Numbered from the stretch's first letter, positions 36,199 through 48,084 are shown. The stretch: DNA of 64,000 nt from Ancylostoma caninum (GCA_037903475.1 JBAJFG010000102.1:1011001-1075000); one strand, 5' to 3'. Translations and numbers: made by a program. The notes: generated by a model from the letters alone, not told the origin.

Positions 36199-36332
36199 AC
36201 TCCAAATGGAGTCAGGACCGCGGCGCGGCTCTCTTGGGCAGAGTCACGGGAGCTCAGCATAGTGTGCGCCTGCGTCTCTGCCCATGAGAGCCGCGCCGCG
36301 ATCTCGACTCTTGTCTACGTACGTTTGGAGTT
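36199..36332. repeat. GC-rich palindromic element
   Basis: The arms aactccaaa ... cgcggcgcggctctc and gagagccgcgccgcg ... tttggagtt pair over about 50 bp each side. No second copy was seen in the window. Confidence 0.6.
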
Positions 36333-37312
36333 TCCTATAGATGAGCGTGGGACCGAATAAAAAGCGGATAATTTTGTTACTTCAATCTACAATTTAGAAT
36401 ACAATTTACAGGTCTATATATTCCACGATGAGAAAGTCACAAAGCTCTTCTTCTCTTTCGTACAGCACTACTCGGATGTTGGAACATTCGGAATTTCGAT
36501 TTATTCGAAATCGAATATTTCGAATAAATGGAAAATTTCAATGTTTCAACATTAAAGACCAATGAAGCGCTGTATGAAAGAGAAGAACAGCTTTAGGACT
36601 TCCATATTCTCGAATGTCTGGATGTTAAAACTGTTTCCTAAATCATCAATTAAAGTAACAAAATTATTCGGTTTTTATTCGCTCCCAAGTATAGTGAAAA
36701 CTGCCCCGCTCTCACAGTGTCCCGCTAGTCGCTACGTTTGGATCGATATGCATCTTCCCCACTACCGGCTCACTTTGATCCGTCTCGAGATGTCCTACGG
36801 TGGTGACTCTAACTAATCCTTTCCATGTAGAAAAATGTCACTTATTCTGAAGCGTAGCGCACATAAAAACGCTTACGGTGCCAGCACCTTATTTGGAAAA
36901 ACGAGCACACCGTGCTAGAAGCTGCTCCATGCGCAGTGGGTCCCGCATGGAAATTTCGAAAATAACCTTTGCGCGCCATATTTGAGATGCGCCCGCTGAC
37001 TTTTACTTACAGAAGTTTCTTTTACTCTTGAGTTGCGCTGGTTTTTCATTCTCTTCTTTTTCATTTATCATTCTTTGTTTTTTTACTCAATCACTGGTAG
37101 ATACCTCTTACCTAAGAACTTTGGCTTTCCCCCTTCTGGTGCTGGATTTGTCGCAGTTTCCGCACTTTCGTTTAAGTTTTTTGATTCTAAATTTCTCGCG
37201 CGGTGCCTTTATTTGTCTTTATTTAGTTCATGTTGCTCATATGTCCCATATTGCTCAGTTTTCTGCTGTTATGTTTCTTTTAATTACTTCCTCGAAGCAC
37301 CACATTCTTCAA
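36333..37312. other. upstream region of gene B
   Basis: No gene is supported. The segment 37020-37320 is T-rich and leads into the gene B acceptor. Open frames here are T-rich reads of non-coding DNA. Confidence 0.4.
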
Positions 37313-37321
37313 TTTTCAGGC
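37313..37321 (+). promoter_or_regulatory. probable trans-splice acceptor of gene B
   Basis: cttcaattttcag ends at 37319, two bases before the ATG at 37322, with no upstream exon of matching frame. This is the usual position of spliced-leader addition in nematodes. Confidence 0.6.
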
Positions 37322-40300
37322 ATGAGCTTTAACACCTCTTCTCGTTTCTCCTCACCACGTCAGGTGAGTTCTTTTCTTTCACTCCTCTCGTCTTTCTTTT
37401 GATCGAATTTTTTCATCCTTGCTCTCATTGCTGTCAAAAAAATTAGTGCCTCGTTCCTGATATGTTTTATTTTTCGGCCTTCAATTACGGTGATGACGAT
37501 GTCAGCGATGGCAATGGGCCTTACATTATAAAGGCAAAGGATCTGCCGCAAGGTGGACGCAAAACGAGTGGGTTTTTACATGTTTGTTTAGTGTTTACAC
37601 TTCTATACGACTATAGCGGTGAATGAATAAGTTCAGTAAAGCGTGATTTGTGGTTCATACGCCTCCCAAGTATTTCGCCAAGTTTTCGCGCTATCTCGAA
37701 ACGCACGGCGGGGAGGGAAGCACAGTTTCTTCGCTTTGGCAAAACCAAAAACATTCCTTATTTGCCTGGAATTCCCTACCACTCCGACAAGATGAAAAGT
37801 CAGGCCGATTAGCAGTCTTACAGTGATTTCTAGGGGTGAAATGAAAGGTGGTCCACATGTAACTGAAGCCATTCAGCTAGGTGGTGAGGCTCCATCGAAC
37901 GACGAGCCATCTTTCAGTGTCGATTTTTACTTTGCGGAGGTAGGCATGGAATTATAACGCTCGGAAATTACGATAAGACCGTTTACTCACCGGTCTGATC
38001 CCTCTTATCCCTCTCCGTGCCAAACATAAATAACGCTCAGGATCTCGGCTCGGGGCAAGATAGCTTGTTCTACTGGGGAGGATAGTTGGAGAAGTGGCAG
38101 AGAGAAAAGCAGCGCAGGAGAGCGCAGAAATTGTAGAGAGGTGGGGAGGGGGGGGGGAGGGGGAGGGAGAGGAAGCTCGGCAATGTGAGCGAGCACTCAA
38201 CTACCTTCACGTTTGGAACGGATTATAACATGTAATATTTATGAGTCGTTAGATAGCTATGAGATAGGTTTTCGTCCTTTCTTCTTTCTTTTTCTTATGG
38301 TGCACCTATGAGTGCATGAATAAATGAAAGCTCCTCGTGTCGCCATCTCGTGGATGACATCGATGGATCCTAGAACAGCTAGCGGTACTGCACACAAAAC
38401 CGATAGAGCTGGATGGGATGTTGCACGCGGCGGTGACGCAGGCAGCTATATTCTACGTCGAGTATGGTGGTAACCTACAGTCTGGTAGGGCAGAGGTGGC
38501 ACCTGGGTCGACTTTCTCCGCAATTACGACCTCGTCCCGAATTCGGCCAAATAATCAAATTTTTACACTTTTTTGATACGTATGTGATGTGATTCCTTCC
38601 ACTCTGATGTTTCCCTACTGCTATTTAGTAAAATCTCCTCCAAGACGCATTCTGCGGACGAAGTCATAATTGCAGACAAAGTCACCTCAGGTGCCACCTC
38701 TGCCCTACCAGACTGAATAAATCCTTACAAATCCAAAATTAAAATCTTTGGAGATATGCCTATTTAGTATGAAGAACTAGAGATGGAGAATTACTGCTAT
38801 ATTGAAATATTCAGCTCCCTCAACTCCGTCCTCATCCATGGAAAAGCAGTCAGGTGGTAATGATTGGGCTCCATCCACACCAAAGGACATTCAAGCATCC
38901 GCCGCACCAAAATACCCAGTTTTCAAGGAAGGCTTACTGCGCAAGCAGTGTCAAGATTCCATTCAGGTCTGTTCACCTATCATAAAACTTGAATTCGTTT
39001 GAAGTCATCTTGCTATCGGTTCCCCACGTGCTGTTCTACATTGTTTTAGGAAAAATCCCCGAAGATACTCATTGATCGACTCAAACAGCAAGGATTTTTG
39101 TCTTGGAGTGAACTTTCAGTGGTAGAGAAACGTCTTGTCGATTATAACCCTTCGTTTCTCGAAGTTTCGATAGATCTTCCCGGTAAACTAGTGTTACCAG
39201 ATCACTGCGAGTACTAATCATTGCGACAGTTGTGTTTAGATTTCGTTGAGCGCCGGGTTAAGTTGATCAGACAGCCGAATATTGACCAACTGGACAAGAC
39301 GGGCCAGAAAGGAGGTTTGCGTCCTGCTGTTGACGAAGACTTTGCATGGCTTCCCGATGCGGAGTTTGTCTTCCCGTTGCACAAGTTCGCTATCCGTGAG
39401 GTATTTTTCTTTTTTTTTGTTTGAAAAATCTCTGGTTCTTAGGACGACTTCTTACTAGGGTGCCTTCGATTTTATTTCATTCCAGCTCTTTCTCTTGCAT
39501 TTCCCAGTAATAGTTGAGGCACTGTTCTTCTGTGAATAATGTGTTTACAGTGTGCCGTGATAGCGTTCACACCACCGCGATGTTTCATCATGTGCGATAA
39601 GGAGGGAACCGAGGATGAGGAACGGCTCAATGAAATCAGCGACGGGTTAAGGTTAGTTCTTTTCTGCTGGGGATCGTGCAGAGATTATCAAATAGAACTA
39701 AGGTGTCTGTCAACCCGATCCAGTGCTGTGCAACGGCTGACACCGGCTTGCAGCCGCAGTGCGCCGTAGTTGCGGCAGTGCGTCGTAGTTGCGGCATTTT
39801 GCCAGCCAAACTTGACTGGAAACGATTGGCTCGGCGATTTTGCTTTCTTTAAGCCGTTTCTTCCCGTTTTTGTTCACGTTCTTCCCAATTTCTTTCACGC
39901 ATGAGATAATTTCGTATGAACGAGGAGGAGAATTTGCTCTTCTGAGATGTATGCGGTAAGAATTTTCGGCGTAGGGAGTAGGACTCATCATATTTTGTTT
40001 TCTCACCGCACACAGTGCAGGAGCGCGAATTCTCTTTATTCTTAGCATATCTCTCGCGCGTAGGATAAACTGAAAGAAAAACGTGAAAAAAAAAATGAAA
40101 AACGGCCGGAAACGAAGCGAATTTGCCGCGCGAATCGTTTCCAGCCAGCTTGGGATGGCAAGATGCCAATGTAACCGCAGCGTAACTGCAGCACATCTAC
40201 ATATGGTGCGCGACGGCTGCGATCCGGTGTTTGCCGTTCCAAGGCACTAGGTGGGGTCGACCGCCACTACAGGGTGTTTTTCCGGGAGTAAAATCGGTGC

Positions 40301-43300
40301 AATTGCGGACCCAGTACAAAGGCTACGTGCGAATTGCTGGAACCTCCGCTTTCACGTGGTCTTTCGACTGAGAATTTGATCTATTGGAATGGATCAGATC
40401 GCGCGCGATTTTACTCCCGGAAAAACGCGCTGTATACTATGTAATGGTGCCATCTTTGCAGGCAGAATGTTTCATGGATTTTTCCGCTACATAGCAGTAG
40501 CTTTATCTGCTTCACGAAATTTTAATCGCAAGAGCTGTAATTCTGCATCTTATGAAATGCTTCCAGGGAGTCATACACCAGATCTCCACCTCGTGAAGAT
40601 GACACAGAAATAAGGCCTGGAATAGCTCTTGTTGGAATTCGCAGAAATGTATTCATGCGAGTTGTCGTGTTGGAAGCAGACGTAGGGACTATGTTACATG
40701 CATTATTGCATGACTTTCATGATGTGTTTTTCTGTTTCTAGGTGCACAAGCCGATGAAGGTTAGGTGTGCATGCATGGATTACAATGCGATCTATTCTTT
40801 CGAACGCGAAGAACTGTTTCCGCTTCCGACTGAGTTTTCACCCAAAAATGTACCAATCAATATATTCCTAGGACGTTTCCGTGGAACCCACTACGTCTTC
40901 AAGGTAACTAGAGTTCTCTGCTTCTGGTTTATTTTGATGTTTCCAAGTGTTATTGCGTTTTTAAAGGACAAATACGAAGAGGTGAACAATGCTATGTGCC
41001 AGCCTAACAAGGACGAAGGATTGGTATCGTTTGTCACGTGTGCTATATATGGAGCTGCCCCGGTTTGTTGCTCTGTAACTTCATGTAAATTGGCCTCTAA
41101 TCATATAATATAATACTTACATAATATAAATATTCGATTAGATTGATTTCCATGCACAATAACTGTTCAATATTTTATTCCTCTACATCTGCTTCAGAAA
41201 TGCGGAAAGGTTCCTAAGAGATTTTTTTTAAAATCATCTCTGCAATAACTGAAACTGAGAATTTAAAAATCTCTTTCATTGCTACCCTATTTTGGAAACG
41301 AGTGCGCTTCTTATTTTCATACATAAGAGACTTAAGTAGTTCCGATAACTGTGCAGCACGAACGCAGCCGGAAGGGCGTAATGGTTCGCGTAGAAGCTCT
41401 AGCAGCAACGGTTCCCAGTTGCTGTCATCCCTCAGCAATTGCTGCTAAAGGGACGAAAGCTTGGGTAGCAATCGAGGGGAGGATGGCAACAACTGGGAAC
41501 TCTTACTGCTAGGGTTTCTACTGGAATCATTACGACGTTTGGCCTGCGTTCGTGCTGCAAAGTTATTAGAGAGGATGAACCCTCTCGCGGCTAACTGAAA
41601 GTCATTATAATATCAGTGGAACGTATGCCTGCGCAGATAATCAAAGCGGGTCCATCCCATTGATCTATCATATATGTAGCTTAGGGAACTTGTCTGAGGT
41701 TTTCTTTTCGGTATATCTGTTCGGAATGTTTGAAAATTTGCGAAAACCTAAATTATTTCTTACAGGACGGTCTTACCATTGTTGACGCTACCATGCCGGA
41801 CGAGAATGGCTGGGTAAGCTTGGTGATGATAAGATCTTGTATTGCTGCCCCAATGGCTGGTGACCCACCTATCAGATGTAGTGCTGCTCAAGCGGAGGCA
41901 GCTCTTCAGCAGAAACATCCAAGGGTCTGTGGTCTACGTCCTTATCAATTTTATATTTATTATTTATTTTATTTTTATTTACACCTATTTCTATTTATTT
42001 AGAAGTATCTCCCTGCACCTTCTGTCCCAGCTGTGCCCAAACCAGAGAGTGAAGAAGGTTCTGATGAGAGCGATAATGTATCAGGAGAATACACTGATTC
42101 CGTCAAATCGGATACGGAGAAGGAGACTGCTTTGTCCGAACGGGAGCAGGGGCAGCCCACAAGGAACGTTCGCGGTGAAAGCATACCAGAAGAGGCTGAC
42201 ACAGATGTGGATGGCACTGAGGAGTCGCTGGTGATCGCCAGGAAGCAGGACGAGGAGCGCAGAATGTTCGAGGAAATGCAGCGCAACGTGATTAACACTA
42301 GTGAAAAGTCAACTAGTGAAGCTACAGACGAGGTTGGTGTTTCTGTCTGAATTTGGCCGAGTTCTAGCTGATCTTTGTTGGGTTGAAAGGCTTTACGAAT
42401 CCTGAAATACTCCTAGAATCGCTTGCAAATAAAATTTGCAGGAACAGAAGCGCTCCAATGATGTCGGACATCCTGAAGACGAAGTTAAGTGCGAGCAAGA
42501 GGCAAGCGCTGCGAAGGAAACGGCGGATGTTTCTGAACCCGAAGTGTGCACCAAAACCGTGCATGCGCAAGGGGAAAATCAGGATATCATCGGCGAAGAT
42601 GCTGTTCACGTGGAAGAAACGGACCAAATGCACCATTTGAGTGACAATATTGTCAAGGAACTCGAGAAAGATGTCACCAACTTAAGCGAGAGTAATAATG
42701 TGAAAAAGGAGCAAATTGCCAAGCTAGAGCTTAAGTTGCACCGTTTATTGGTGAGTGTTCAAAGCTGAGGTGTTCTCTTCCGTATTTCTGAGTACTTCTC
42801 AAAATTTATTTTCCAGCATCCTGAGAAGAATGAGGATCCAGCGTCCGAGCGCGATGACAGTATGTGATTTACATGAAGTTTTTGAATCAATTTAATGCTA
42901 TTCGATTGATTTGCCGGTTTTTTTTTTGAATTCAAGCTGCCGTTTTTAGCTGTACCTGAAGAAGCAAAGAATAAGCCTGTGTCAACTCCTCCAATATCCG
43001 CTGTCTCAGCTGATGATGACAATAATGACGTAGAAGACATTGAAGATGATGTGGACGTCCAAGATCTACACAAGTAGGTGTTTGGATTTGACTCGATGAC
43101 TGGTGGACAGTTGATGGAATCCTTTGATGTCAGCATCCTGGAAGCTTACATCGCGGCCCGTCGCCTTTCCAAAGCGTCTCAGGCCTTTGTGAGCGCTATG
43201 GATTTCTCCATAGTTTCTGCGATTAGCACTGCTGGGCGTCTGCTGATTGTGAGTTTGTTCATTTACGGTTTTTTTCCCTCTTAGAAAGTTAGACCCATTG

Positions 43301-43461
43301 GCCACTATATCCCGTGTGCTAGTGTTTTACTCGTTTAGGGAAAGGATTCAGTGAGTGCTGACGCGGACGAACAAACTGCTATTGTGGATTTGCGCACCGC
43401 CGCAGAGCTGGCTTTCAAGGATTTCATCGTAAAGAATAGCAGCGAGGAAGAGACTAATTGA
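37322..43461 (+). CDS. gene B: Tudor-domain protein, 17 exons, ~809 aa
   Basis: Exons: 37322-37363, 37447-37571, 37834-37939, 38781-38966, 39050-39182, 39240-39400, 39551-39651, 40567-40681, 40742-40903, 40967-41062, 41766-41924, 42003-42332, 42442-42750, 42817-42859, 42950-43073, 43134-43248 and 43339-43461. All are GT-AG, the phase holds throughout (2430 nt) and the stop is tga. Residues ~252-410 form an extended Tudor fold: VIAFTPPRCFIMC, then RPGIALVGIRRNVFMRVVVL (301-320), the CMDYN turn (334-338) and LFPLPTEF, with flanking strands. Tudor domains commonly bind methylated Arg/Lys in RNA-silencing or germ-granule proteins. Residues ~463-572 are acidic and Ser-rich, ~640-675 are a coiled coil, and the tail is Ala-rich. 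The N-terminus (1-150) is Gly/Ser/Pro-rich. The exon 4 start (38781) is chosen by phase; a better-looking acceptor at 38812 would break frame. The exact orthologue is not assigned. Confidence 0.8.
38478..38715. mobile_element. MITE in intron 3 of gene B
   Basis: Perfect 28-bp ends (cagtctggtagggcagaggt... and ...acctctgccctaccagactg) continue as an imperfect match for another ~40 bp (cgactttctccgcaattacg facing tgcaattatgacttcg). It is 238 bp and non-coding. Confidence 0.8.
39721..40249. mobile_element. inverted-repeat element in intron 7 of gene B
   Basis: The left part (cagtgctgtgcaacggc; ccggcttgcagccg; ccaaacttgactggaaacga) is matched in reverse by the right part (cgtttccagccagcttggga; cggctgcgatccgg; gccgttccaaggcac). 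The inner part is A/T-rich. A CAGTG start suggests a hAT-like family, but no 8-bp duplication is seen. Confidence 0.65.
40270..40432. mobile_element. 163-bp MITE with TA flanks, intron 7 of gene B
   Basis: The ends cagggtgtttttccgggagt and actcccggaaaaacgcgctg are flanked by TA on both sides (40268-40269, 40433-40434). It starts 20 bp after the preceding element. Confidence 0.8.
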
Positions 43462-43671
43462 CCTGTGCCTTGGACGAAATAAGTTCTGTTCCTCGTAGCA
43501 ACGTTTTTACTACTAACAGGCTCAAAGGTAGCATCTTACCTCAGAATCGTTTGTGTTTTTTGGATGAAATTGATCAGAAGACGTTGATTACAGTGGTTGT
43601 ACGTGATTGCATAGATAAATGCAGCAAAAATCCGTTTTCGAACTGTTTTTTTTTGTTAAGTTTCGGGACTC

Positions 43672-43807
43672 CCATTGAGACATCTGCCACAAAACTGTAG
43701 AGCTAGGGGTATCGATAGCTGTAGAGCTGAAACTATTGATATCACCAGCTAGCTGTACAGCTGTCGATGCCACCAGCTCTACAATTTTGTGGCAGATGTC
43801 TCAATGG
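43672..43807. repeat. 136-bp palindrome downstream of gene B
   Basis: ccattgagacatctgccaca at one end is the exact inverse of tgtggcagatgtctcaatgg at the other; the middle is agctgtagagct-type. A partial homologue, including the flank ttttcgaactgtttt, is at 53271-53356. It probably lies in the 3' UTR or spacer of gene B. Confidence 0.75.
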
Positions 43808-44330
43808 TAATGTTGTAAAAATCTAAAAATCTCGAAAACCATTCTGTGGTGAGAACTTTAGCCTTGCTAGACTTACTCGGTGAATTCTGAATCTCATCTT
43901 TAGTGTTCTTAACATTCCAATTCCTCAATCGTATCCAAGTTATTCGTGTTATGTCACCATTCGAGTTATACTCGCCTTGCCTTTGTATTCCACAGCTCAT
44001 GTCATCTGATTTTTGCCTCTAGTTGACTGCAATCCTTGTGAAATCTCTTGAAATGTTCTTTTCTTAGCTCAAAGCCTCAGAACTGAGTTATATCTCATCA
44101 TCTCTGAAGAATTCTCCAATTCACATATGTATTTAGAATAGTTTGGTAATTTTCTATTGTAAATCATAAGTTCTGGATTCGTGGAGTCGTCGTTTCTTTT
44201 CTTTTTTTTTTTGCTTGCGTAATTTTTTAGTTTTTGTTTAGAAAATTTAGTATTGTGTTTGCATGCTGCTATTCAATAGTGGTTAGTTCAATAAATAAGT
44301 TGTTGAAACTCCACTTCTGGTATGGTTCAC

Positions 44331-44731
44331 GCAGTACGAGACCTATTCAAACTTTGCACACGTATACACTATGGGGCTCCCTTCAAAGTACATGGTTGTA
44401 TGGCGGTCAAGGTACAGGAGGCGTGAGTGGTCAAATGAACCAAGAGGCGAGATTTGGCGAGACGCGAATGGTGCACGATAAAAGAGGCTCTGGGTGCCGC
44501 AGCATCCAGAATCCAAGGAACTCGCCCATTCTCCATTTCCAGCCGCCCCTCGTTACCCACTTCACCGAAGTCTGCACAATCTTCGCTATCAACATCCACG
44601 TCAATTCAAGAATCCACCTTCACTCACAACACCCACACTTCGTCGTACTCCGGAATTCTTCGCCACCAACGCCTCATCACTTATTCGTGATATTCTGTTT
44701 TTTCCTTGCACTTTGTTTCATAAGAAATAAA
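44331..44731 (+). other. coding-like island with poly(A) signal, possible 3' exon
   Basis: A GC-richer, Ser/Thr/Pro-rich open stretch (frame 44454-44690, ...SRPSLPTSPKSAQSS...) is followed by aataaa at 44726. An overlapping frame (44234-44764) is also open, so the correct frame is unclear. No upstream exon was found. It could be a terminal exon of an unannotated gene or chance. Confidence 0.25.
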
Positions 44732-45466
44732 ATGATTGTATCATGGTGTGGTGATTTGAGTTAGTCCTTCCGTCTCGCGGAGTTCTATTTACACTCATGT
44801 GAAATTGGGTTGGACCGACCCGAATAGTACAGTAGTTCCAAGGGCGAAAAGCAGCATAAGGCATTGTTTTTTCGTAAATCGTGCCAGGTCTCAATTTCAA
44901 AACAAAAAAAAAACAACTCATTCCGGCTAAAACAGAGTTTATTTAAAAGTATGTTGGTGAGAAACTTGTGATCCCATGAATTCAGTTTATTCTTTTCGGA
45001 TTCAGTCAGGTTCTTTCTGTTGTGTTTGCAATGTTGGTTGTGTTTTCACATGAATAATCCATGTAGTAAATATCAATATCAATACATCAATTTTTTTTGG
45101 CAGGGATGAGTGAATAAGTGTCATTCGGGCTGATCATCAGAGCTAAGCACTTTGAAAGGATTCATTGGGTATAACAACTGTCGCCATCAGCGTTAAATAG
45201 CCCTTAGAAATAATATACATAAACTGAGACGGCCTTGCTTTAAAGGCACCGTTCCACCCCGGAATCTTTTGAGAGTCATCTAACAAGAATCTGCATGAGC
45301 TCTTGATGTACATGATTGTGTGCCAAGCTGCCGTAAAACCCGTTTTAGAGACCCAATTTTGTGGAACCGAGCCAGGAAAACGCGGTCTGTGCACCATGCA
45401 CTCTCTGCCCACACATGAAGTTCATCTTCTATCCTGTTAATGAGTGGATGATGAGGAATTTTCACG

Positions 45467-45658
45467 ATGAATCAGACCAAGAGAACGGAAACCTCGTCCT
45501 CCTCTCTTGGCCCGCCACCGACTCCGCCCACAAGCTATCCGGGGCTGGAGCTAAAAAACGGGAGTTTTCAGCTCCAGGGTCATGCATGTCACACCATAAA
45601 ACAGATTAGCGGTCCCTTAGATGCTATCAGAGGCAGAGTAGTAGTACTGTCAGTTAAT
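45467..45658 (+). other. possible exon, unrecognised
   Basis: An ATG at 45467 opens a Ser/Pro-rich segment (SSSSLGPPPTPPTSYPGLEL) with ordered codon use, ending near a donor (aat/gtaaga at 45659). There is no good acceptor upstream and no partner exon. Confidence 0.25.
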
Positions 45659-45876
45659 GTAAGACTTTTGGATACAGAAGCTATAGGAATCGATAAGCAG
45701 ATAGATCCAAATTTGGAGATGAATTATAGTTTTATTTTATTGGATGAGTTACAATTGAATAATTTTAATAATAAAATAATAATTCTAATAATAATAATAA
45801 AATTGTTTTATGGATGAGTCAGAATTGAAACCACCCACTCACATCAGCCAGCAAGATGTCCTCATTCTCTAGCGAA

Positions 45877-46146
45877 TCACTGGAGTGCTACTGGAAGTTC
45901 GACAAACGGGTATACTGGATAATCCCGCTCATCCGGGCCCTCATTACTGCTAGTGTAACTAGGAACAAAGTGTAGGTTGTCAGTAGGCATGAGTTTAGTC
46001 CCAGTAGATGCATGTATGGGATTTGTGACAGCTGTCCCCTCCATGAAGAACACTTGACAAATTAGATCTGACAGTGGATTTTCTGTTTGTGCAAGCGAAT
46101 TTGGTTCGTTGAAAATGTGGCGTAACGTATCAATTCGAAACGACAT
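45877..46146 (-). CDS. possible small ORF or exon, unrecognised, 89 aa
   Basis: A minus-strand frame from an ATG to a stop has balanced, protein-like composition (for example RIDTLRHIFNEPNSLAQTEN and the end RDYPVYPFVELPVALQ). No domain is recognised and no splice partner was found. The ATG is preceded at 5 bases by an AG (cccacagcag), which may be a splice acceptor. Confidence 0.3.
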   Translation of the reverse strand: MSFRIDTLRHIFNEPNSLAQTENPLSDLICQVFFMEGTAVTNPIHASTGTKLMPTDNLHFVPSYTSSNEGPDERDYPVYPFVELPVALQ

Positions 46147-46955
46147 TCCACTGCTGTGGGTCTCCGCGTACGTTGCACTCTATCAGTTCGAGTAATAAAT
46201 CTTCTCAAACTCTGCCTGACCCAAATGTACATTGACGCGATTATACGGGAAAAGGAGAGCGGCGAACGCAAAGTGTTCGAGAGCGTGGTGGTAAGAGTAA
46301 TTTTTGGGTTTTTACCCAACTTCTCTGAGGTGGTCGAGGTTTTTGGAAGGCATGGTAAATAATTACTGGCTCATTGGGAAGTCATCGACTCATTTTATAG
46401 TGCGATATAAGGACAAATCTGGATCCATGAGTATACACATGAGAAGAATTTGTAGAACTGGCGTTCAACACGAGGATCATAGAAATTGGCAGTTATACTG
46501 CCTGATAGTCAACTTTTCCCCTTGTTTTGCTGTGCCGGAAGGATTTTTCAAAATTCGTTGCATCATTTATGCAGCTTTCCTGCACCTCGTTTGCACTGTC
46601 ACCACTTCCTTCTTCCTCCATTTGATCCATACGGTTAATATGGGTTCACTAACAAATCAGAAACGTTGGTGGGCTTATTCTTTCAATTTCATTCATGACC
46701 ACGCCCCGCCTTCCTTATGGTTTCGAACACATTCCGACCGAGCACATTTTTGCATGGCAGGGCCGGCTAAAAGGAAATTTTTTCCTTGAAAATGCAGCAC
46801 GTGCACCCCACGTCCGCAGTAGAACGGTTTTTAAATATATGAACAGTACATTTTGGGTGATAAACCACGTGCCTCATGTGACCTCCCGGGATGAAATGTC
46901 GTGATGCACCATATGCATCACGTTTTCCGTAGTGTGTTATTTTGACAGATCACTG

Positions 46956-47078
46956 TGGCCATGTGGCGTGGGACTAATGCAGGGGTCCACCTCATCTTCG
47001 TAGTTCAGCTAACAGCAGATTCTGCATCTACTCGGCGCGGTGGTTGCAACGGTATACATAAATTGTCTCAGAATGGTC
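46956..47078. other. unassigned DNA next to MITE A
   Basis: Before MITE A inserted, this segment would have been contiguous with the minus-strand ORF region at 47625-47962. No feature of its own is seen. Confidence 0.3.
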
Positions 47079-47080
47079 TA

Positions 47081-47622
47081 CAGGGGGGGGCCATAAGTTA
47101 TTGTACAACGTTTGCTGGCCCATTTCTCCGCAGTAGTAAAATATTTTTTGCCGCACTAGGCACTGTTTAATAGAGCTGGATTTGCTCTATCTTTTGATCA
47201 CAAAAACCTCCTGGATACTTCCAAGATAACGAAAAAAGTTTATCGGAAACATTCATTGCAGACTTTCGGTGCCGCAAAATGCACTAACTCTGCCCGCAAT
47301 TTCCGAGCAAAACAGCCACAAAAACAGTTTGATATTTTTAGAAAGAGCATTCTTTGCTCTTTAAGATGCATCTAAGCAGTACACCCCACTTTAGAGATTT
47401 GGTGGATTTTTCGTAAAAAATTTCCACATCAACCCGCTTTTTTCAAAAACCTGTTCTAAGTCCAACTGCTCCAAAGCAAAACTCTCCCGGGAAACCGGGT
47501 TTTAACTGTAAGATACTTTGATCCCTGCTCTATTCGGCAGCGAAAAGAGCAGGATAATCCATGTGTTGCTGGTGGAGAAATAAATGAGCAAACGTTGTAC
47601 AATAACTTATGGCCCCCCCCTG
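47081..47622. mobile_element. MITE A, 542 bp, TA flanks
   Basis: The TIRs cagggggggg-ccataagtta ... taacttatggcccccccctg continue inward (ttgtacaacgtttgct). It is flanked by TA (47079-47080, 47623-47624). The interior is nearly identical to MITE B (51826-52365), read on the opposite strand. It has no transposase frame and is probably a Tc1/mariner-type derivative. Confidence 0.85.
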
Positions 47623-47624
47623 TA

Positions 47625-47962
47625 TAAACCCGTCTTCCAGGACGGGGTCTGTAACAGTTTGCCAACCCGAGTTGACGTGTGAAGCCGTTGATCTTATCGA
47701 TTGAACACGCCAAGACTCGTTGACCGACGCGGCAGCCGTGGCAGGCAGCCAGCACTGCTTGGAGCGATCCGCCTCCGGGCTCCAAATTTTTATCCAGTTC
47801 GAGCCTTCCAAAAATGGGGATTTCGTCGCTTCTGTGCCTGTTGATGTACATCCCAGGGATCAACATGATGAGAAGGTCTAGGATATGTTGGTAAATCCAA
47901 CAGGCAGAATGAGGTGGCCCTCTGCCTTTAAAGACATCAAACTGAAGGGATTGAGCCGACAT
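47625..47962 (-). CDS. possible ORF abutting MITE A, unrecognised
   Basis: On the minus strand an ATG at 47962 follows a trans-splice-like acceptor (gatacccag, two bases away). About 110 codons are open with protein-like composition (IPIFGRLELDKNLEPGG; ACHGCRVGQRV). The frame runs into MITE A; without the MITE it would end at the insertion point (tag). No family is recognised. Confidence 0.3.
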
Positions 47963-48084
47963 GACTGGGTATCACTTTGTTTGCGCGGGTAACATCTTTT
48001 GGTTACTTATTCATTCGTCTCCATTTGTACACGTGATTAACCATTTCATTACGAAGCCGAAGAGGTCTACGGGAAAATTATGTG

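Noticed and set aside
40682..40741. Alternative gene B donor at 40724 giving a longer exon 8.
   Set aside because: It would leave an 18-nt intron; the donor at 40682 gives a 60-nt intron and the expected Tudor sequence.
44234..44764. 176-codon plus-strand frame called as a gene.
   Set aside because: Overlapping frames look equally coding and no exon structure is visible; kept only as a low-confidence island.
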